Part shown: positions 32,722 through 44,182 of the stretch, piece by piece
How positions within the stretch are numbered: the stretch's first letter is position 1
Layout: each line of letters opens with the position of its first letter
Assembly (NCBI GenBank): GCA_013115135.1
Contig: JABANP010000160.1
Location: forward strand, 39,571 to 103,570
DNA length: 64,000 nucleotides
Direction of reading: 5' to 3'
Source of the DNA: Perkinsus olseni
Lineage: Eukaryota; Perkinsozoa; Perkinsida; Perkinsidae
Notes under the pieces: model-generated
The model's input: only the letters and a program-made list of their open reading frames with translations
The model's database searches: none
What the model was told of the DNA's origin: nothing
Position numbers and translations under genes: made by a program

Positions 32722-33250
32722 CCATTCGCTGCTTGCGTTATATCAGTAACACTAGCAAATATCCCCGACCTGATACCATGGTTTGAGTGTGCAGAATGGC
32801 CTAGTCAGCGACATTCAGCGCGGCGGTTCACCGACTCTACCGGATTACGAACCGAACGATGATGCATCCCTGATACCCATTGAGCCCTCGAGACGAGATC
32901 ATGAGTGAAAAATCTTGACTGAGGTCTTGTTGTGAGCGGACGACGTTTGCTACACCAATGGCTGCAATAGGATTGGAAGGCACCTCGGCTTGGAGGTGCA
33001 CTACCGATACGTCTACGCACTTGTGCGCTCTCTTGTGTTAACGTGGTGTCTTCGCACGTGGAAGCAAGATGCCATGTTAGTGCTATTATTTTAGATTTCT
33101 ACTTTCTCCGCCCAATTTCCAGTTGACGCGAGTGCGCAGCAAAGCGGGATTGTACTTAACTAATACGACTAACTGTTAATGTAACACAACAGTCGATGAT
33201 GATTTTGAGATTAAATTCCAATAACAATAGACGACTACCTAGGGTTAAGG
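32722..33250. other. Stretch without a supported gene
   Basis: No supported coding region, RNA or repeat was identified. Confidence 0.35.
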
Positions 33251-33450
33251 ATGAGTGCTATCCCGTCACAACTGTACCAAACAGGAGCCTCCGGAAGCAA
33301 AGCTGCTACGAAAGGTCAACTGAAGAAACACCGAAAGGAGCTAGCCAAGCATGTGAGGAGGGTGGCACGAAGTGCCGAGAAGTTGTATGATCGTCCTGAG
33401 AAAATTGAATCTGATGCATTGTATATCGAGAGACCGTCCGACCATGTCGC
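33251..33450 (+). CDS. Basic helical open frame ahead of the CRT-like gene, unknown
   Basis: The frame starts MSAIPSQLYQTG and has a strongly basic helix (KGQLKKHRKELAKHVRRVAR). It runs on antisense through the transporter gene, where it has no independent support. Only the part before 33450 could be an exon. Confidence 0.3.
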
Positions 33451-33474
33451 TCAAGTCGGCTGTGGCGAAGCTCT

Positions 33475-34657
33475 TCACTGTAATCGTCCTCTCAAAGGCC
33501 AGCAGCAGATTCGAGGACGTTGGCAGCCGTTATCTCGAGCTTCTAGATTGGCGCGGACCTTATTGCCGTGCCTGAAGGCGATAACCCCGGCCAACATGAT
33601 GAATAAAGCTACCCACTGTATCCACGGTACAGCGGACGAACCGATCAACGGCCAATTAAATAGAGATAGGATAACTGATGCAGGAAGGGTAACGGTTACG
33701 CAGAGGAACGCCAAAGCGCTCGATGCGTATGCGATGAGATAATAAAGACTCATATTGAACAGCACGTTCACCGTCATGTAAACTGCGAACCATCTTGCCA
33801 CCATAGCGTCCGATAACAATAAAATAAAACCATTTGTTAGGATATCAGCCACATCATCCTGACCCGCCATGATCTGCAAAAGAGAAGAAAGCGGTAATAC
33901 AAGAATCATACCGAAGAAATGAGTCGAGGCGCTCATCAGAAAAACGTTCAGATTGGTGATCTGATAGTTCTTGATCTGGGCGTGTGCACTGAACTCTATG
34001 AACATAAGTTCCTTCACGACAAAAGCACAAGACTGAATGACCATCGCCAATCCAAAGATCAGAGCATCGGACACGCTATCTTCACCAGAGGTATCTCCCT
34101 TCCCCCTCACTAGAAGTCACAATCGCCACGACGGCCACAACAACCACCAACAGAACGGCAAGCAGCTCTTGTAGGATGTAGCGTGAACGTAGTAGGATGA
34201 CTGACCAGATCAGAGTTGATGGCACAATAAACTGTTGTAAGAGCTTGTACATTACGATGGACAAAGATCCTTGCGTAGAGAAAATGAGGTAATCACCGCT
34301 GACCTCAACAATCCCTGCCAGTGCCGCGAACTTCACACCAGGCAAGCGTTTGAAGAAGCCACGAATACCCCGAGTAGAGTAGCCAAGCTCATCACTCTTC
34401 CTTGGAAAGAGAAGCCAAATCCATTGCTCCCGAGGAACACGTCCAAAGCAGACGTTGAATGACAGTAGCAGACCGTAGACCAGGAAATACATGATCTCGC
34501 ATACAAGGTTAGATATGAGACCAGAGTACTCACCGAGGGCGACGGCTCGAATCTTACCAGTGATCGAGTTGAAAGTACCACAAATCACGACGAGGAGCAT
34601 GAGGGTTGGTACGAAGCACTTTCTTGCGAACTGCCATTGCCGCGCGTCGGAGGGCAT
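33475..34657 (-). CDS. CRT-like (chloroquine-resistance-transporter family) membrane transporter, copy 1, frame-broken
   Basis: PfCRT-family proteins are drug/metabolite-superfamily transporters of digestive vacuoles and related compartments. The start MPSDARQWQFARKC leads into about ten hydrophobic segments, including YSGLISNLVCEIMYFLVYGL, LLQQFIVPSTLIWSVILLRS and FNMSLYYLIAYASSALAFLC. The pattern LNVF...STHFFG...LVLP matches the middle of the family. The C-terminus is cytosolic and charged. A run of five G, versus four in copy 2, near 34105 shifts the frame after VTSSEGEG. This copy is therefore a pseudogene or carries an indel error. Copy 2 is at 41245-42451. Confidence 0.75.
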
Positions 34658-34699
34658 TGAACGCTCAAGAAACTAATATGATTGATGCTCAACACACCC

Positions 34700-35540
34700 T
34701 GATGACAATCGGCGAGTTCCTAGCTTATATCAACGATGATAATCTTCTATCAAATCTTTTTGTGCCGGCTAGGTCCACAATAGCTGCACTCTCACTAGTC
34801 TCGTCGACGGGGGCCAAGCAAAATGTAATGCTGTGGATACTCCTGGGGAAAGAACCTCGGATACCCAAATTCGAACTCGAGAGGGACAGGAGGGAGCAAA
34901 GTCCGTGTTGGAGTTCTTGCACGCACCCAAAAGGTCTAAGCTTAATCCCGCCTAAGCTTGTGATAGCAGTAACTCCCTTGGTGTACTGCGCGCGCGCCAG
35001 GGCCAGTCCTACCACTACTATAATTATCAGACTGAGTCTCTACAGTCTCTTCCTGTCTAGTCATTCGAGGCCAGTATCCTTATTGTGCTTCGCTGTCCCC
35101 TTTCGGCCAGCACGCATGCGCATGGCGTGAGGCGCCTTGCGTGGCTGAGGTCAGATAGACAGACGTTGAGAGTGACCTTTCTCTTCTCTTCGGCGGTATC
35201 GCACCACTTGGACTTTGGGTATTCTGGTGGCATTGGTTGGGCTCAACCCTGGGCTATTATCTGTTAACGTATAATTATTATACGTCGTATATCGGATAAC
35301 GGACGTTGTTGTGTTGAAACCCTCACAAGCTGGCCTTGCGCGTTTATGTGCATGCGTGCAGTCGTCCACATTAATACAACACGGAATGATACGATGGGAG
35401 ATACCTTTCATGATAGACTCCTCATGAATTAAAACAGAACGACGAGAGAGCGAGCAATCTCATATACCCATCATATTTCGCGGTGGAGCCTTGGCTTGAG
35501 TTTGAATGGATAGACTGAATCGGGTCCCTCCTGGCCTAGG
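34700..35540. other. Intergenic stretch between CRT-like copy 1 and aprataxin-like copy 1
   Basis: No supported gene. An ATTCGAACTCGAG (34868-34880) resembles a B-box. A TAATTATTATAC palindrome-like spot lies at 35271. Confidence 0.35.
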
Positions 35541-35554
35541 CGTGCCCGGTGCCA

Positions 35555-35745
35555 GTCAGCGTGTCCGACTGGTTCAGCGGATAAACAAATAATTCACTAA
35601 TCTTAAAATGCGCAGATTCGGATCCTGCTCGTTTCGGGTTGTTCTTTTGCTGGAATTTCGTTCTTCCGTGTCCGAGTGGCTAAAGAGGTAGACTTGAGTC
35701 CACTAGGCTGAGCATAGTGGATTTCAAGTCCGTCCCCTTAACCCT
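35555..35745 (+). repeat. Two adjacent degenerate tRNA-like segments
   Basis: The first has A-box-like GACTGGTTCAGCGGATAAAC and B-box-like GATTCGGATCCTGC. The second has GTCCGAGTGGCTAAAGAGG, a perfect 6-base-pair arm (CCACTA/TAGTGG) like a Ser/Leu variable arm, and TTTCAAGTCC. Acceptor stems do not pair, so SINE heads or tRNA relics are more likely than genes. GCGGATAAACAA recurs at 48358. Confidence 0.45.
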
Positions 35746-35829
35746 TGCTAAGTCAGCCTTCCGCCCTTCCGCGGGCTGCGGTAGGGCCTCTCTGGACATG
35801 CCACGCTGGTATTACCACCACTTGTCTAG

Positions 35830-36735
35830 GTAAATTGAGTACCGAAGTCTCTACCGCATATCTTGCAGAGCGTGTCAACTCGTAAATGAGATTCCCGGCC
35901 GACAGTTTCTCGAAGGACACTGAGAGTTGTCAAATAAGAAGTCTCCCCTGAGAATTTCTCATTGAGGAAGCGTATCCCTTCGAAGCCCACCTTCGCGTTC
36001 TAAGTCCCATCACGTTCTAAGATATCTTCGACTTGGGTGAGTTGAACGAAGAATGGAGTGGTGAAGGAGTTCCAGTGCTTCTTATGCTTTATGCGATTAC
36101 TCCTCATATCCGTGGATATAACATGAACGTGGAAAGGCTCCATACTGGGTACAGCATGGATGCCGATTTTGAACACCAACTCTCTCGAGGAACTCTCAGC
36201 TGCTGTTATCAATGACCCAAGTGGGTTGATACAGGGGTGACGAGATGGACAATGGGCTATACTGAGGATGAAGGTGTGTATCACATGCTCGCTCCATGTG
36301 TGAGTCTTGAAGCCGAGTGAGTGAAGCAACGGCAGCGCGATAGCCTGCTCGAACGCTTGCGAGCCGCGATCACACCCGGTACATATGAGCGGCCGCGGTG
36401 AAACGTTTAGACTCAACGTCGTTCATCATAGATCCCCAGCCATTCGACGATCTGGCTCAGGGCTCAGGGCTGACCACATTGCTCAACTTTGATGATTGCC
36501 GTGATGCATTCAGCCTTTACTTCTCTAATACCAGGAGATCGGCACTCATTTCGGAAGTCATCGTAGTACGACGATCGTACCATTGCTACGGTACCAAGTG
36601 TTGAACCCTCCCTCCGATTTGTAGATTTCTCTAGCAGCGTAGCGATCGAGAGAGCGCAGGATCTCGTACAACTTGTACGGTACAAGGCATCCCGCCATCG
36701 GGTACCGGGAGCTACCTTTTGCATCAAGAGCAAGA
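35830..36735 (-). CDS. Aprataxin-like HIT-domain/zinc-finger protein, copy 1, probably degenerate
   Basis: Aprataxin removes AMP from 5-prime ends of aborted DNA ligation. The central exon carries ELVFKIGIHAVPSMEPFHVH with the histidine-triad HVH, then KKHWNSFTTPFFVQLTQVED. It is nearly identical to copy 2. A C-terminal finger CKICGRDFG follows. The N-terminal HIT exon starts KVAPGTRWRDALYR but then carries an insertion and frame change relative to copy 2 and loses the YPKS-type motif. It may be a pseudogene. Confidence 0.6.
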
Positions 36736-37149
36736 CGACTCCGTGGCGAGAGAATGATTACCGAGTACCAGTCGTCGAGATGATGCTTGTGCTAGCACAC
36801 CAAGGCAAGACCTGTCGGACGGCTCCCTTTCAGGAGGAAAGGAGCTTCTCTGTTCAAAATTCGAACTTCGAATGTACCCCTGCAGAAAGCCTCTTGAAGT
36901 ACCATCTGATTGCACTGCATTTCAATCGCTACAGAGAGCCTGAGCACATCGGCAAGAGTCGGAGTAATTGAGCGGAAACCGTAAACTGGACATAAACTCA
37001 CATATACATATTCTATTCACAACTCGATTCAGAATGCATTGTCTCAAGTGGAGAAGGCTCGCACTCCACTGACGGGCTGTCTACTTACTTCCACCATCAC
37101 GCGCCTATTTCCGGTACCTACGACACCCTCACCTGTGTGACGCTTGTTG

Positions 37150-39831
37150 GGTGGTATATGAAAGATTGTGCACGGTTCATTCTAGTCCCCGATCTGCATC
37201 ATTGATCGCACCATATCATTGTACTGTCCCACTACTAGTGAATGATCCTGGAGGGATTGGGGGACAATCGCCTGTCCCGTGGCGCCATGATCGATTACTC
37301 TTGCACGCGCGCAACATGCAAGATGACTTGTGTGAAGGCTCTCACACTTCCCAACGGTGGAGCCAAGCATCATACTTGGGCGTTCAAGATGGCGGAGTCG
37401 GCGGGAACGGGTGAGATTGCGGCCTCGTAGTCCTTCTCAACTCCCTCATGGTATACTCTCCTCGTCCTCAACTCCCTCATGGTATACTCTCCTCGTGCTC
37501 AACTCCTTCATGGTATACTATCCTTGTCCCCAACTCCCTCATGGTATACTGTCCTTGTCCCCAACTCCCTCATGGTATACTAGCCTTGTCCCCAACTCCC
37601 TCATGGTATACTACTGTTATCCTCAACTACCTCCCTGCGAATACAGTGTACTATACTATACTGAGTATAGCTATGCGTTGGATAATGCCAATCCATGTTG
37701 GTTTCATGAGTACTACACATAAAGTCGCGACTCGAGTTGAGCGCCTGGGGAGGTTCCACTCATTCGCTGTGTTTCCTCGCAGTGTATTCGCATTTTACTC
37801 ATGTCCGTCCACTCGACGTTCTTCCTAGCAGTAGTCCCGATAATAGCCACTGGCTTGAGTACTGTTGTGCAACTACGGCAGACAAGTCTACCGTTCTGGA
37901 ATGGCAACACAGAGCACACAATTGTGTCGTCTAAGGGTGAGGGAATGACTCCCGCCCAACCTCCCATTCTCCCCCTCGATCTCAGGAACATTGAAGCATG
38001 TTCAGACGCTACAACTCGATTCACTGGGCGTTCCTTTTGCACTAGTGGATCCCGCCGCGTTCTATAACACTCATTCACGGATAACGCAATTTGGCAAGTT
38101 TAGTTCGATCATAGTGAAAGAAGACGGTTCCGAGCTGCTCGCCACCACCGAAAACGGGTGAGCTTCGTCACAGGTAGGTGATTAACAGCAGTGCCTTCAT
38201 TCGTTGTCAGGTTATTCATCAGCCTGGAACTGCACCCGACAGTCGGTGATAAATATGAAGTGCCTGAAGCTGTGATATACCCGATGTATGATACTCAGAG
38301 GCGTCTTATAGAGTTCGACAGGAGCCCAGGTAAGAAACATCAGTAGTAGTCTTGCACTTCGCTTTCGAGGTGACTCTGTTAGCAACAGAGCAATGATAAT
38401 TTTCTGTCATCACCGTGATCAGTTCGTTATGACCCTAAGAGGGTTCTAAATGGCCTTACAGGTTCTGGTTCGTATTTGATGTCAGCTGTTCTGCTCAGCA
38501 CAATCTGCTGTGACAGGTAGCTATCCTCCACCGAGAGTCGGTTTGACCAGCGAGGGCCCCTACCAGGGCGGAGGCAAAGGAGAACTTATCGTCACTTGTC
38601 CGAATCGCGAGAAAGCACTGAGGTAAGCGAAGTTGGTACACGCTATGTCGTCCGAGCCAGGAGTGGTATCCGCTCATGCGGGTTGATGATGATGCCTAGG
38701 TTCCCCGACGGTGTCGAATCACGACCGAGCTCAAGACACGGGGTATCGGAATTCGTAGCCGAATGTCCAGAGGGGGAACCGCCAGAAGCGATACTCAAAC
38801 TTGGTATCTCGATATCTCATTTCGACCTTATCATTATCTTTACCCTCAGCCCCCCACCAAAGGATCTACCAATTATCTCTGCTCGCGTTCTGCGGCCAGC
38901 CGACTTATAATATATCGATACCAAGGCTTGATCCAACGGCTTATGTTTATCTCGGTCTGGCATACGATCAAGGCTACGCCAGGCGCTTCTACATTGAGGT
39001 AGCATGCTGCGACTTCCTTGTGCGCGGAGAGAATGCGAGTCTGTGGCATTCACGGATTGCCATGCCTGCTACACCATCCGCTACATACTTGGCTTGCCCT
39101 TCATTTGTCGTTATTGTACTATTAGGCAACCTACGAGTTCAGACCTACCGATATGGCTGCCCTTAGCAATGGTGACGTCATGATACTCTTCAGAAAGTGA
39201 GCCCTCCAATAAAAGCAGCAGCCGTGCATTGCAACATCGGTGGACAATTCTCTCGTCAGGCACTTTCACGACGCAATGAGGATCGGTTATGTGACGCATG
39301 AGGAACTGACTTCGGCCATCACTTTCGGAAGAACATTGTCCCCAAGAATTATTGCTGATATACGACAGCGCGATGGGTAGGCGGGTGGTTGTATATTCTG
39401 CCACGCCAATATCGCAGTCAATGCAATGCTTTGTATGTCACAAAGCCACTCACCGACTTGTCTGGGCTGGAGCCGATATCGGGGTGTAAAGCGCTCCCAG
39501 GGTGGAGCCATTCCCGTACTGAATCGTGTCGTTCCTGAAGAATAATCTATTCACTATTTCCTTCATTCCCTACGACTTCACTGCTGATAGTATTATGATA
39601 GATACACTATCGGAAGTCAAGTGGGGCTGGCTATCCGCGAGGATCCCAACAATGGACGGATCTTCGTCTACACAGTCAATGATAATCGTTACACTGGAGT
39701 GAGTTCCGCTTCGATGATGGATACAAATTTCGGTCATCATCATTACTATTCACTTTCAGATCGCGAAGAATACTCTACTCTCTACCTTCGAGTGGATACC
39801 TCGTGAATATAACGAAGAGTCGTTCCTCACC
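37150..39831 (+). CDS. Multi-exon gene of unknown function
   Basis: A chain of exons has coding-like composition and plausible junctions. They include ALTLPNGGAKHHTWAFKMAE (near 37350), LDSLGVPFALVDPAAFYNTH (38010), KFSSIIVKEDGSELLATTEN, LFISLELHPTVGDKYEVPEA with VIYPMYDTQRRLIEFDRSP (38210), GLTSEGPYQGGGKGELIVTC (38540), FPDGVESRPSSRHGVSEFVA (38701), ISIPRLDPTAYVYLGLAYDQ (38930), YTIGSQVGLAIREDPNNGRI (39605), and IAKNTLLSTFEWIPREYNEE ending TAA at 39831. Beta-strand-rich repeats suggest a C2- or calpain-domain-III-like fold, but that is speculation. A 31-base minisatellite lies in the intron at 37438. Confidence 0.55.
37438..37640 (+). repeat. 31-base minisatellite in an intron
   Basis: Units starting CAACTCCCTCATGGTATACT begin at 37438, 37469, 37500, 37531, 37562 and 37593, each exactly 31 bases apart, with a degenerate seventh at 37624. 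The array follows a probable GTGAGA donor at about 37410. Confidence 0.9.
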
Positions 39832-39839
39832 TAATGAGC

Positions 39840-41230
39840 AGGTTAACATGGAAAGAAGCAGCAGCACTCCAAGTGCTCCAAGTTAGTGCTGTCTGAGGCA
39901 CTGATAAAAACATATACTCTCAAAGGAGTGTGGGTTCTGTAACAAAAGTTCTGTAAGTCCTCAGTATGCTTCTCGTGTAATTCTACGAGAACGTGAGACT
40001 GAGTGGCGTTATCTTTTCTTATTTTTTTGTCAACTCGAAATTTCGCTCAACTATTTTCATGCAACAGCTAGTGTTGCAATTCTCAATACTCTCTCATTCT
40101 GCGCTCAGTAGTAGTGCCAGCGTACTACCGACACTGTTCATACAAAATGGTATTTCGGCAATGATGAAGATAATGATCGAAATGGTGTAGTTGTATGTGT
40201 AACACATAATGTCTTATAACTTACCCGCGTGAAGGTGATCATCACGCCATATCGGAAATTCATTCTCACCAACCTGCGACACAATGCTCGTATCGCTGAA
40301 TACCCCTACCGTTACTCTCTTCGGCATGTGTATGAGCATCGATAATTATATTGGTACCTCGATCTTCGCTCTCTCTTTCTCCTATGTGGCTGACATTGCT
40401 ACGTGACGTCAGTTGGTTCCTACCATCCCATCAGTAGTATACACCCCTCGTCAGCAGTCGACCACATCTTGTGTTCAGTAGTCATACAGCAGCTGATACA
40501 CCCCTCCCTCTCATTCAGGTGACCGAAAAATAGGCCTACCGACCGACAAAGGATACCTTCATCTCCGTTTTTTACACAGTCGTCCAGGCTCACTGTGACG
40601 ATGCCAATAGAGATGCACTCAGTAGCCAACTTGTTGTGCTTCCTCCTGCACATCATCATCGAAGGGGATGACAGCTGATAGCAGCGGTTCGAGGTTGCCT
40701 CCTGAGTTGTTAGATCTAGCGGGACGGTATAGAACCTCGCAACAGAGTAACAGGGAATCGCTGCGATTTAGAACTTACGAAAACTGGTATCAGTAGATGT
40801 TACCGAGGGCCTGAAGGTCTCTCCGATATAAGCGAGTCTCCATGGGGTGACTCGTAATCGGACGCCTCCGTGAGATTGAACTAAACAGATCCGAGCGGTT
40901 TCGCCATTGATAACCGCGCATGTAACGCAACAATTATTCGATGGCATTCGCATTCATTGGAATGACAATGGCGACTACCTTGAGAAGGACGACTGAGTAC
41001 CACCATAAACCTCGACAATTTATACCGAGAGTCAAATCTCGTCATTTGTAGGGGAAGCTCATCCCAAAATAAAGGCGAACCCTAAATCGGAGACTGCTGT
41101 TTCAGGCTAACTAAAGAAGAAGCCAGAAGAGCAAGTCAGGCACAAAAAAACGTCGTTAATTGTATCACGGTGGCAGGCCTGAGGCCGCACCTCCAAAAAA
41201 CATACCAGTCTCAGTCACGCAATACTGGGG
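39840..41230. other. Stretch without a confident gene
   Basis: A minus-strand frame at 40953-40768 (CCVTCAVINGETARICLVQS) looks weakly coding and is followed by no resolved exon. Otherwise nothing is recognised. Confidence 0.3.
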
Positions 41231-41244
41231 TATAATGTGACCAT

Positions 41245-42451
41245 TCAAGTCGGCTGTGGCGAAGCTCTCCACTGTAATCGCCCTCTCAGAGGCCAGCAGC
41301 ATATTCGAGGACGTTGGCAGCCGTTCTCTCGAGCTTCTAGATCGGCGCGGACTTCATTGCCGTGCCTGAAGGCGATAACCCCGGCCAACATGATGAATAA
41401 AGCTACCCACTGTATCCACGGTACAGCGGACGAACCGATCAACGGCCAATTAAATAGAGATAGGATAACTGATGCAGGAAGGGTAACGGTTACGCAGAGG
41501 AACGCCAAAGCGCTCGATGCGTATGCGATGAGATAATAAAGGCTCATATTGTATAAAATGGTGACGGCCATATATACTGCGAAGCTGGTCCCAGCCGTGG
41601 CATCTGTCATCAAAAATTTGAGACCGCTACTGAGGATCCCACTGACACCTTCCTGGCCTGTGAGTACGTCTATGAGAAGGGAAACTGGTAATACGAGAAG
41701 TAAACCGAAGAAGTGGGTGGAGGTGCTCATCAGGAAGACGTTCAATTTATCGCTTTGGCAGTTTCTAACTTTGACATGCCAACGATATTCCACGAACATA
41801 AGCTCCTTAATGACGAATGAAAAGGCCAACATGACCCCCGATAACCCGAAAAGTGAGGCATCAGACACGCTATCTTCACCAGGAGTGTTTCCCTTCCCCT
41901 CACTAGAAGTCACGATCGCCACGACGGCCACAACAATCACCAATAGAACGGCAAGCAGCTCTTGTAGGATGTAGCGTGAACGTAGTAGGATGACTGACCA
42001 GATCAGAGTTGATGGCACAATAAACTGTTGTAAGAGCTTGTACGTTACGATGGACAAAGATCCTTGTGTAGAGAAAATGAGAAAGTTAGCAGTTACTTCG
42101 ACAATCCCTGCCAGTGCCGCGAACTTCACACCAGGCAAGCGTTTGAAGAAGCCACGAATACCCCGAGTAGAGTAGCCAAGCTCATCACTCTTCCTTGGAA
42201 AGAGAACCCAGATCCATTGCTCCCGAGGAACACGTCCAAAGTAGACGTTGAATGACAGTAGCAGACCGTAGACCAGGAAATACATGATCTCGCATACAAG
42301 GTTAGATATGAGACCGGAGTACACACCGAGGGCGACGGCTCGAATCTTACCAGTGATCGAGTTGAAAGGTACCACAAATCACGACGAGGAGCATGAGGGT
42401 TGGTACGAAGCACTTTCTTGCGAACTGCCATTGTTGCGCGTCGGAGGACAT
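41245..42451 (-). CDS. CRT-like membrane transporter, copy 2
   Basis: It starts MSSDAQQWQFARKC at 42451. The body is open for 376 codons with the same hydrophobic pattern as copy 1, including YSGLISNLVCEIMYFLVYGL, LLQQFIVPSTLIWSVILLRS and LVLPVSLLIDVLTGQEG. One extra C near 42368, relative to copy 1, shifts the frame between VICGTF and NSITG, so the N-terminal 30 residues are out of frame with the rest. Sequence is nearly identical to copy 1 in the first and last thirds but clearly diverged in the middle (SLFGLSGVMLAFSF versus ALIFGLAMVIQSCAF). This suggests two real paralogs homogenised at the ends. Confidence 0.8.
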
Positions 42452-42459
42452 CGAACGCT

Positions 42460-43165
42460 CGAACATGGTGAAACTGAGACGAAATGGTGGACAGGGTGCC
42501 CGGCAGAATCTGTGGTATCTGCGGGATAGTGATTTACCAGGTTCCCATCGCCTGTGTGAGGTAAGAGGTTAATATAGACAGCGGTGATATTTTCATTGGC
42601 TCTGTCTAAGACTACTGACTTGCGCCTGCCAAACGTAGAATGCTGGTTGAAGCATTGACTACAGTTCGGAGGTCCCTGCAAATCTCCGCGGCGTTACAGC
42701 GGGTTCGCTTAGGTGCGCTATGCGCATGCGTTCGACCCTTCTGCGCGGACTGTTGCGACGATTGAACTTTGCGATCCTTCTCTATTGCGTCACCATGTAC
42801 GCCACCAATTGGCAACTCGGATTTGCCACACCTATCGGTATCCAGTTGCTGATCATCCTATTGGACCCCATTTGCTGAGTGATCTGCTCTCAGACAGCTG
42901 TGTTACGCTAGTGCTGGGCAGGTGCCGGTTTGATAGGTCGCAATACAGTAGGCACCGTGTGGCGCTTGGGTAGGAGGGGATCCGATCGAGGTGGTGGCTA
43001 GCTTTATCGTGGACTGCCCATCTCAGGCCGCGAAAGCAGATGCGGGCACATTTGAAAGCACAGTAGGTGGCTGTTGGTATGGGATAAGGCTGCCCTCAAA
43101 CACAACGGTCCTCAACATGCGTCACGCATGATGCGTGTCGCCTTGCTGAGGTGTGATGTGAAGGA
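42460..43165. other. Intergenic stretch, possible retroelement remnant
   Basis: No intact gene is seen. Together with 43171-43365 it may be a decayed retrotransposon. Confidence 0.3.
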
Positions 43166-43170
43166 TCGGG

Positions 43171-43365
43171 GTGGCCTCAGTCGGGCCGTACGAGGTTCTG
43201 AAGGCTAACATCTCTGGTACCATCTACCAGCTCGTCAGCATGTCTGGCACCACTCTGCGGTATCTCGACTCGAGATTCTTGAAGCCCTCCTCAACTTGCG
43301 AGGTTATAGAAACCCCCCTAGGGTCATTGTCCCGTAGCGCGCGGGAAGTGGCAACAAGCCTGTAG
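43171..43365 (+). mobile_element. Possible retrotransposon integrase C-terminal fragment
   Basis: The frame contains VGPYEVLKANISGTIYQLVS and YLDSRFLKPSS. A GPYEV...Y-L...LKP pattern is typical of the C-terminal domain of Ty3/gypsy integrases. No upstream polymerase or integrase core could be traced. Confidence 0.4.
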
Positions 43366-44180
43366 TTGAAGAACAAGATTATGACGGGTTACACCCGGAA
43401 GATACCCTAGATGGTATCGAGGGAGAGAAGTATGTGTGAGTCTATAGTCCAACGGCGATTCTGGCTTAGTTAGACTCTTGCTGATGTACTCACTTCGGAA
43501 GTCTTTGTAGCGTTGATATGCAGTGCACTTAGACGATTCGTCGAGAAGCTACTCTCAAGGGTACATTCGAACAGAGAGGCTTCCTTTCCTCCTGGCAGAA
43601 TCCGCTCACAGCGTGAGCGAGCGGTCGAGCGTGCGGGGACGAACCAGAGAGCTCAGGTTCAATACTAGGGCTTACCTTTCTATGAATATCTACGGACTCG
43701 TGCTATCCCGGTGGCCCCTTTCTCCCAATCTCCTGTGCAGAAGCGAATTCACACACGAGAACTCCTTTCAAATTCAATAACTGGATTGCCCCCGCGAGGC
43801 GATTGCGCGCCGTGTGTCGAGGAAGGAGCGCATCTCTTAGAGTGTCTCGAACCGGGCTGATTAATGATGGCGATCGTAACGACGAGCAGGCTACCGAGAC
43901 ATGATACCGGCTGCTGCCGATCACTCCCTGCATGGAGGGGTTCGCCACGGGAGTCCAGCTATCCACCGACCGGTGGAGAGTTTGACCTCGAGTGACCTCC
44001 GGAGTAGCCCGAGGCGGGAGTGGCAAATATCCACGTACACAACCCCTAGTCACAGGATATTCGTGGTCAAGAAATTCTTGACAAGAATTAACAACGCGAA
44101 AGTTGAAACACGGAGGATTTTCTAGAGGGCAATCCTTAGTACATAACACTCCGATAAATCGAAAGGACAGAAGAAGAGAA
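43366..44180. other. Intergenic stretch with a short inverted duplication
   Basis: The segment 43506-43595 is related to the reverse complement of 36825-36945 beside aprataxin-like copy 1. A B-box-like CAGGTTCAATACTAGGG lies at 43655. No gene is supported. Confidence 0.4.
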
Positions 44181-44182
44181 CA

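Noticed and set aside
33475..33742. Plus-strand frame across the 3-prime end of the CRT-like gene
   Set aside because: It is antisense to conserved transporter coding sequence. The same antisense frame appears in copy 2 simply because the genes are duplicated.
35660..35745. tRNA-Ser or tRNA-Leu gene
   Set aside because: The long variable arm pairs, but the D-stem and acceptor stem do not.
37438..37640. CRISPR-like array
   Set aside because: Units are contiguous 31-base repeats without distinct spacers, in a eukaryotic intron.
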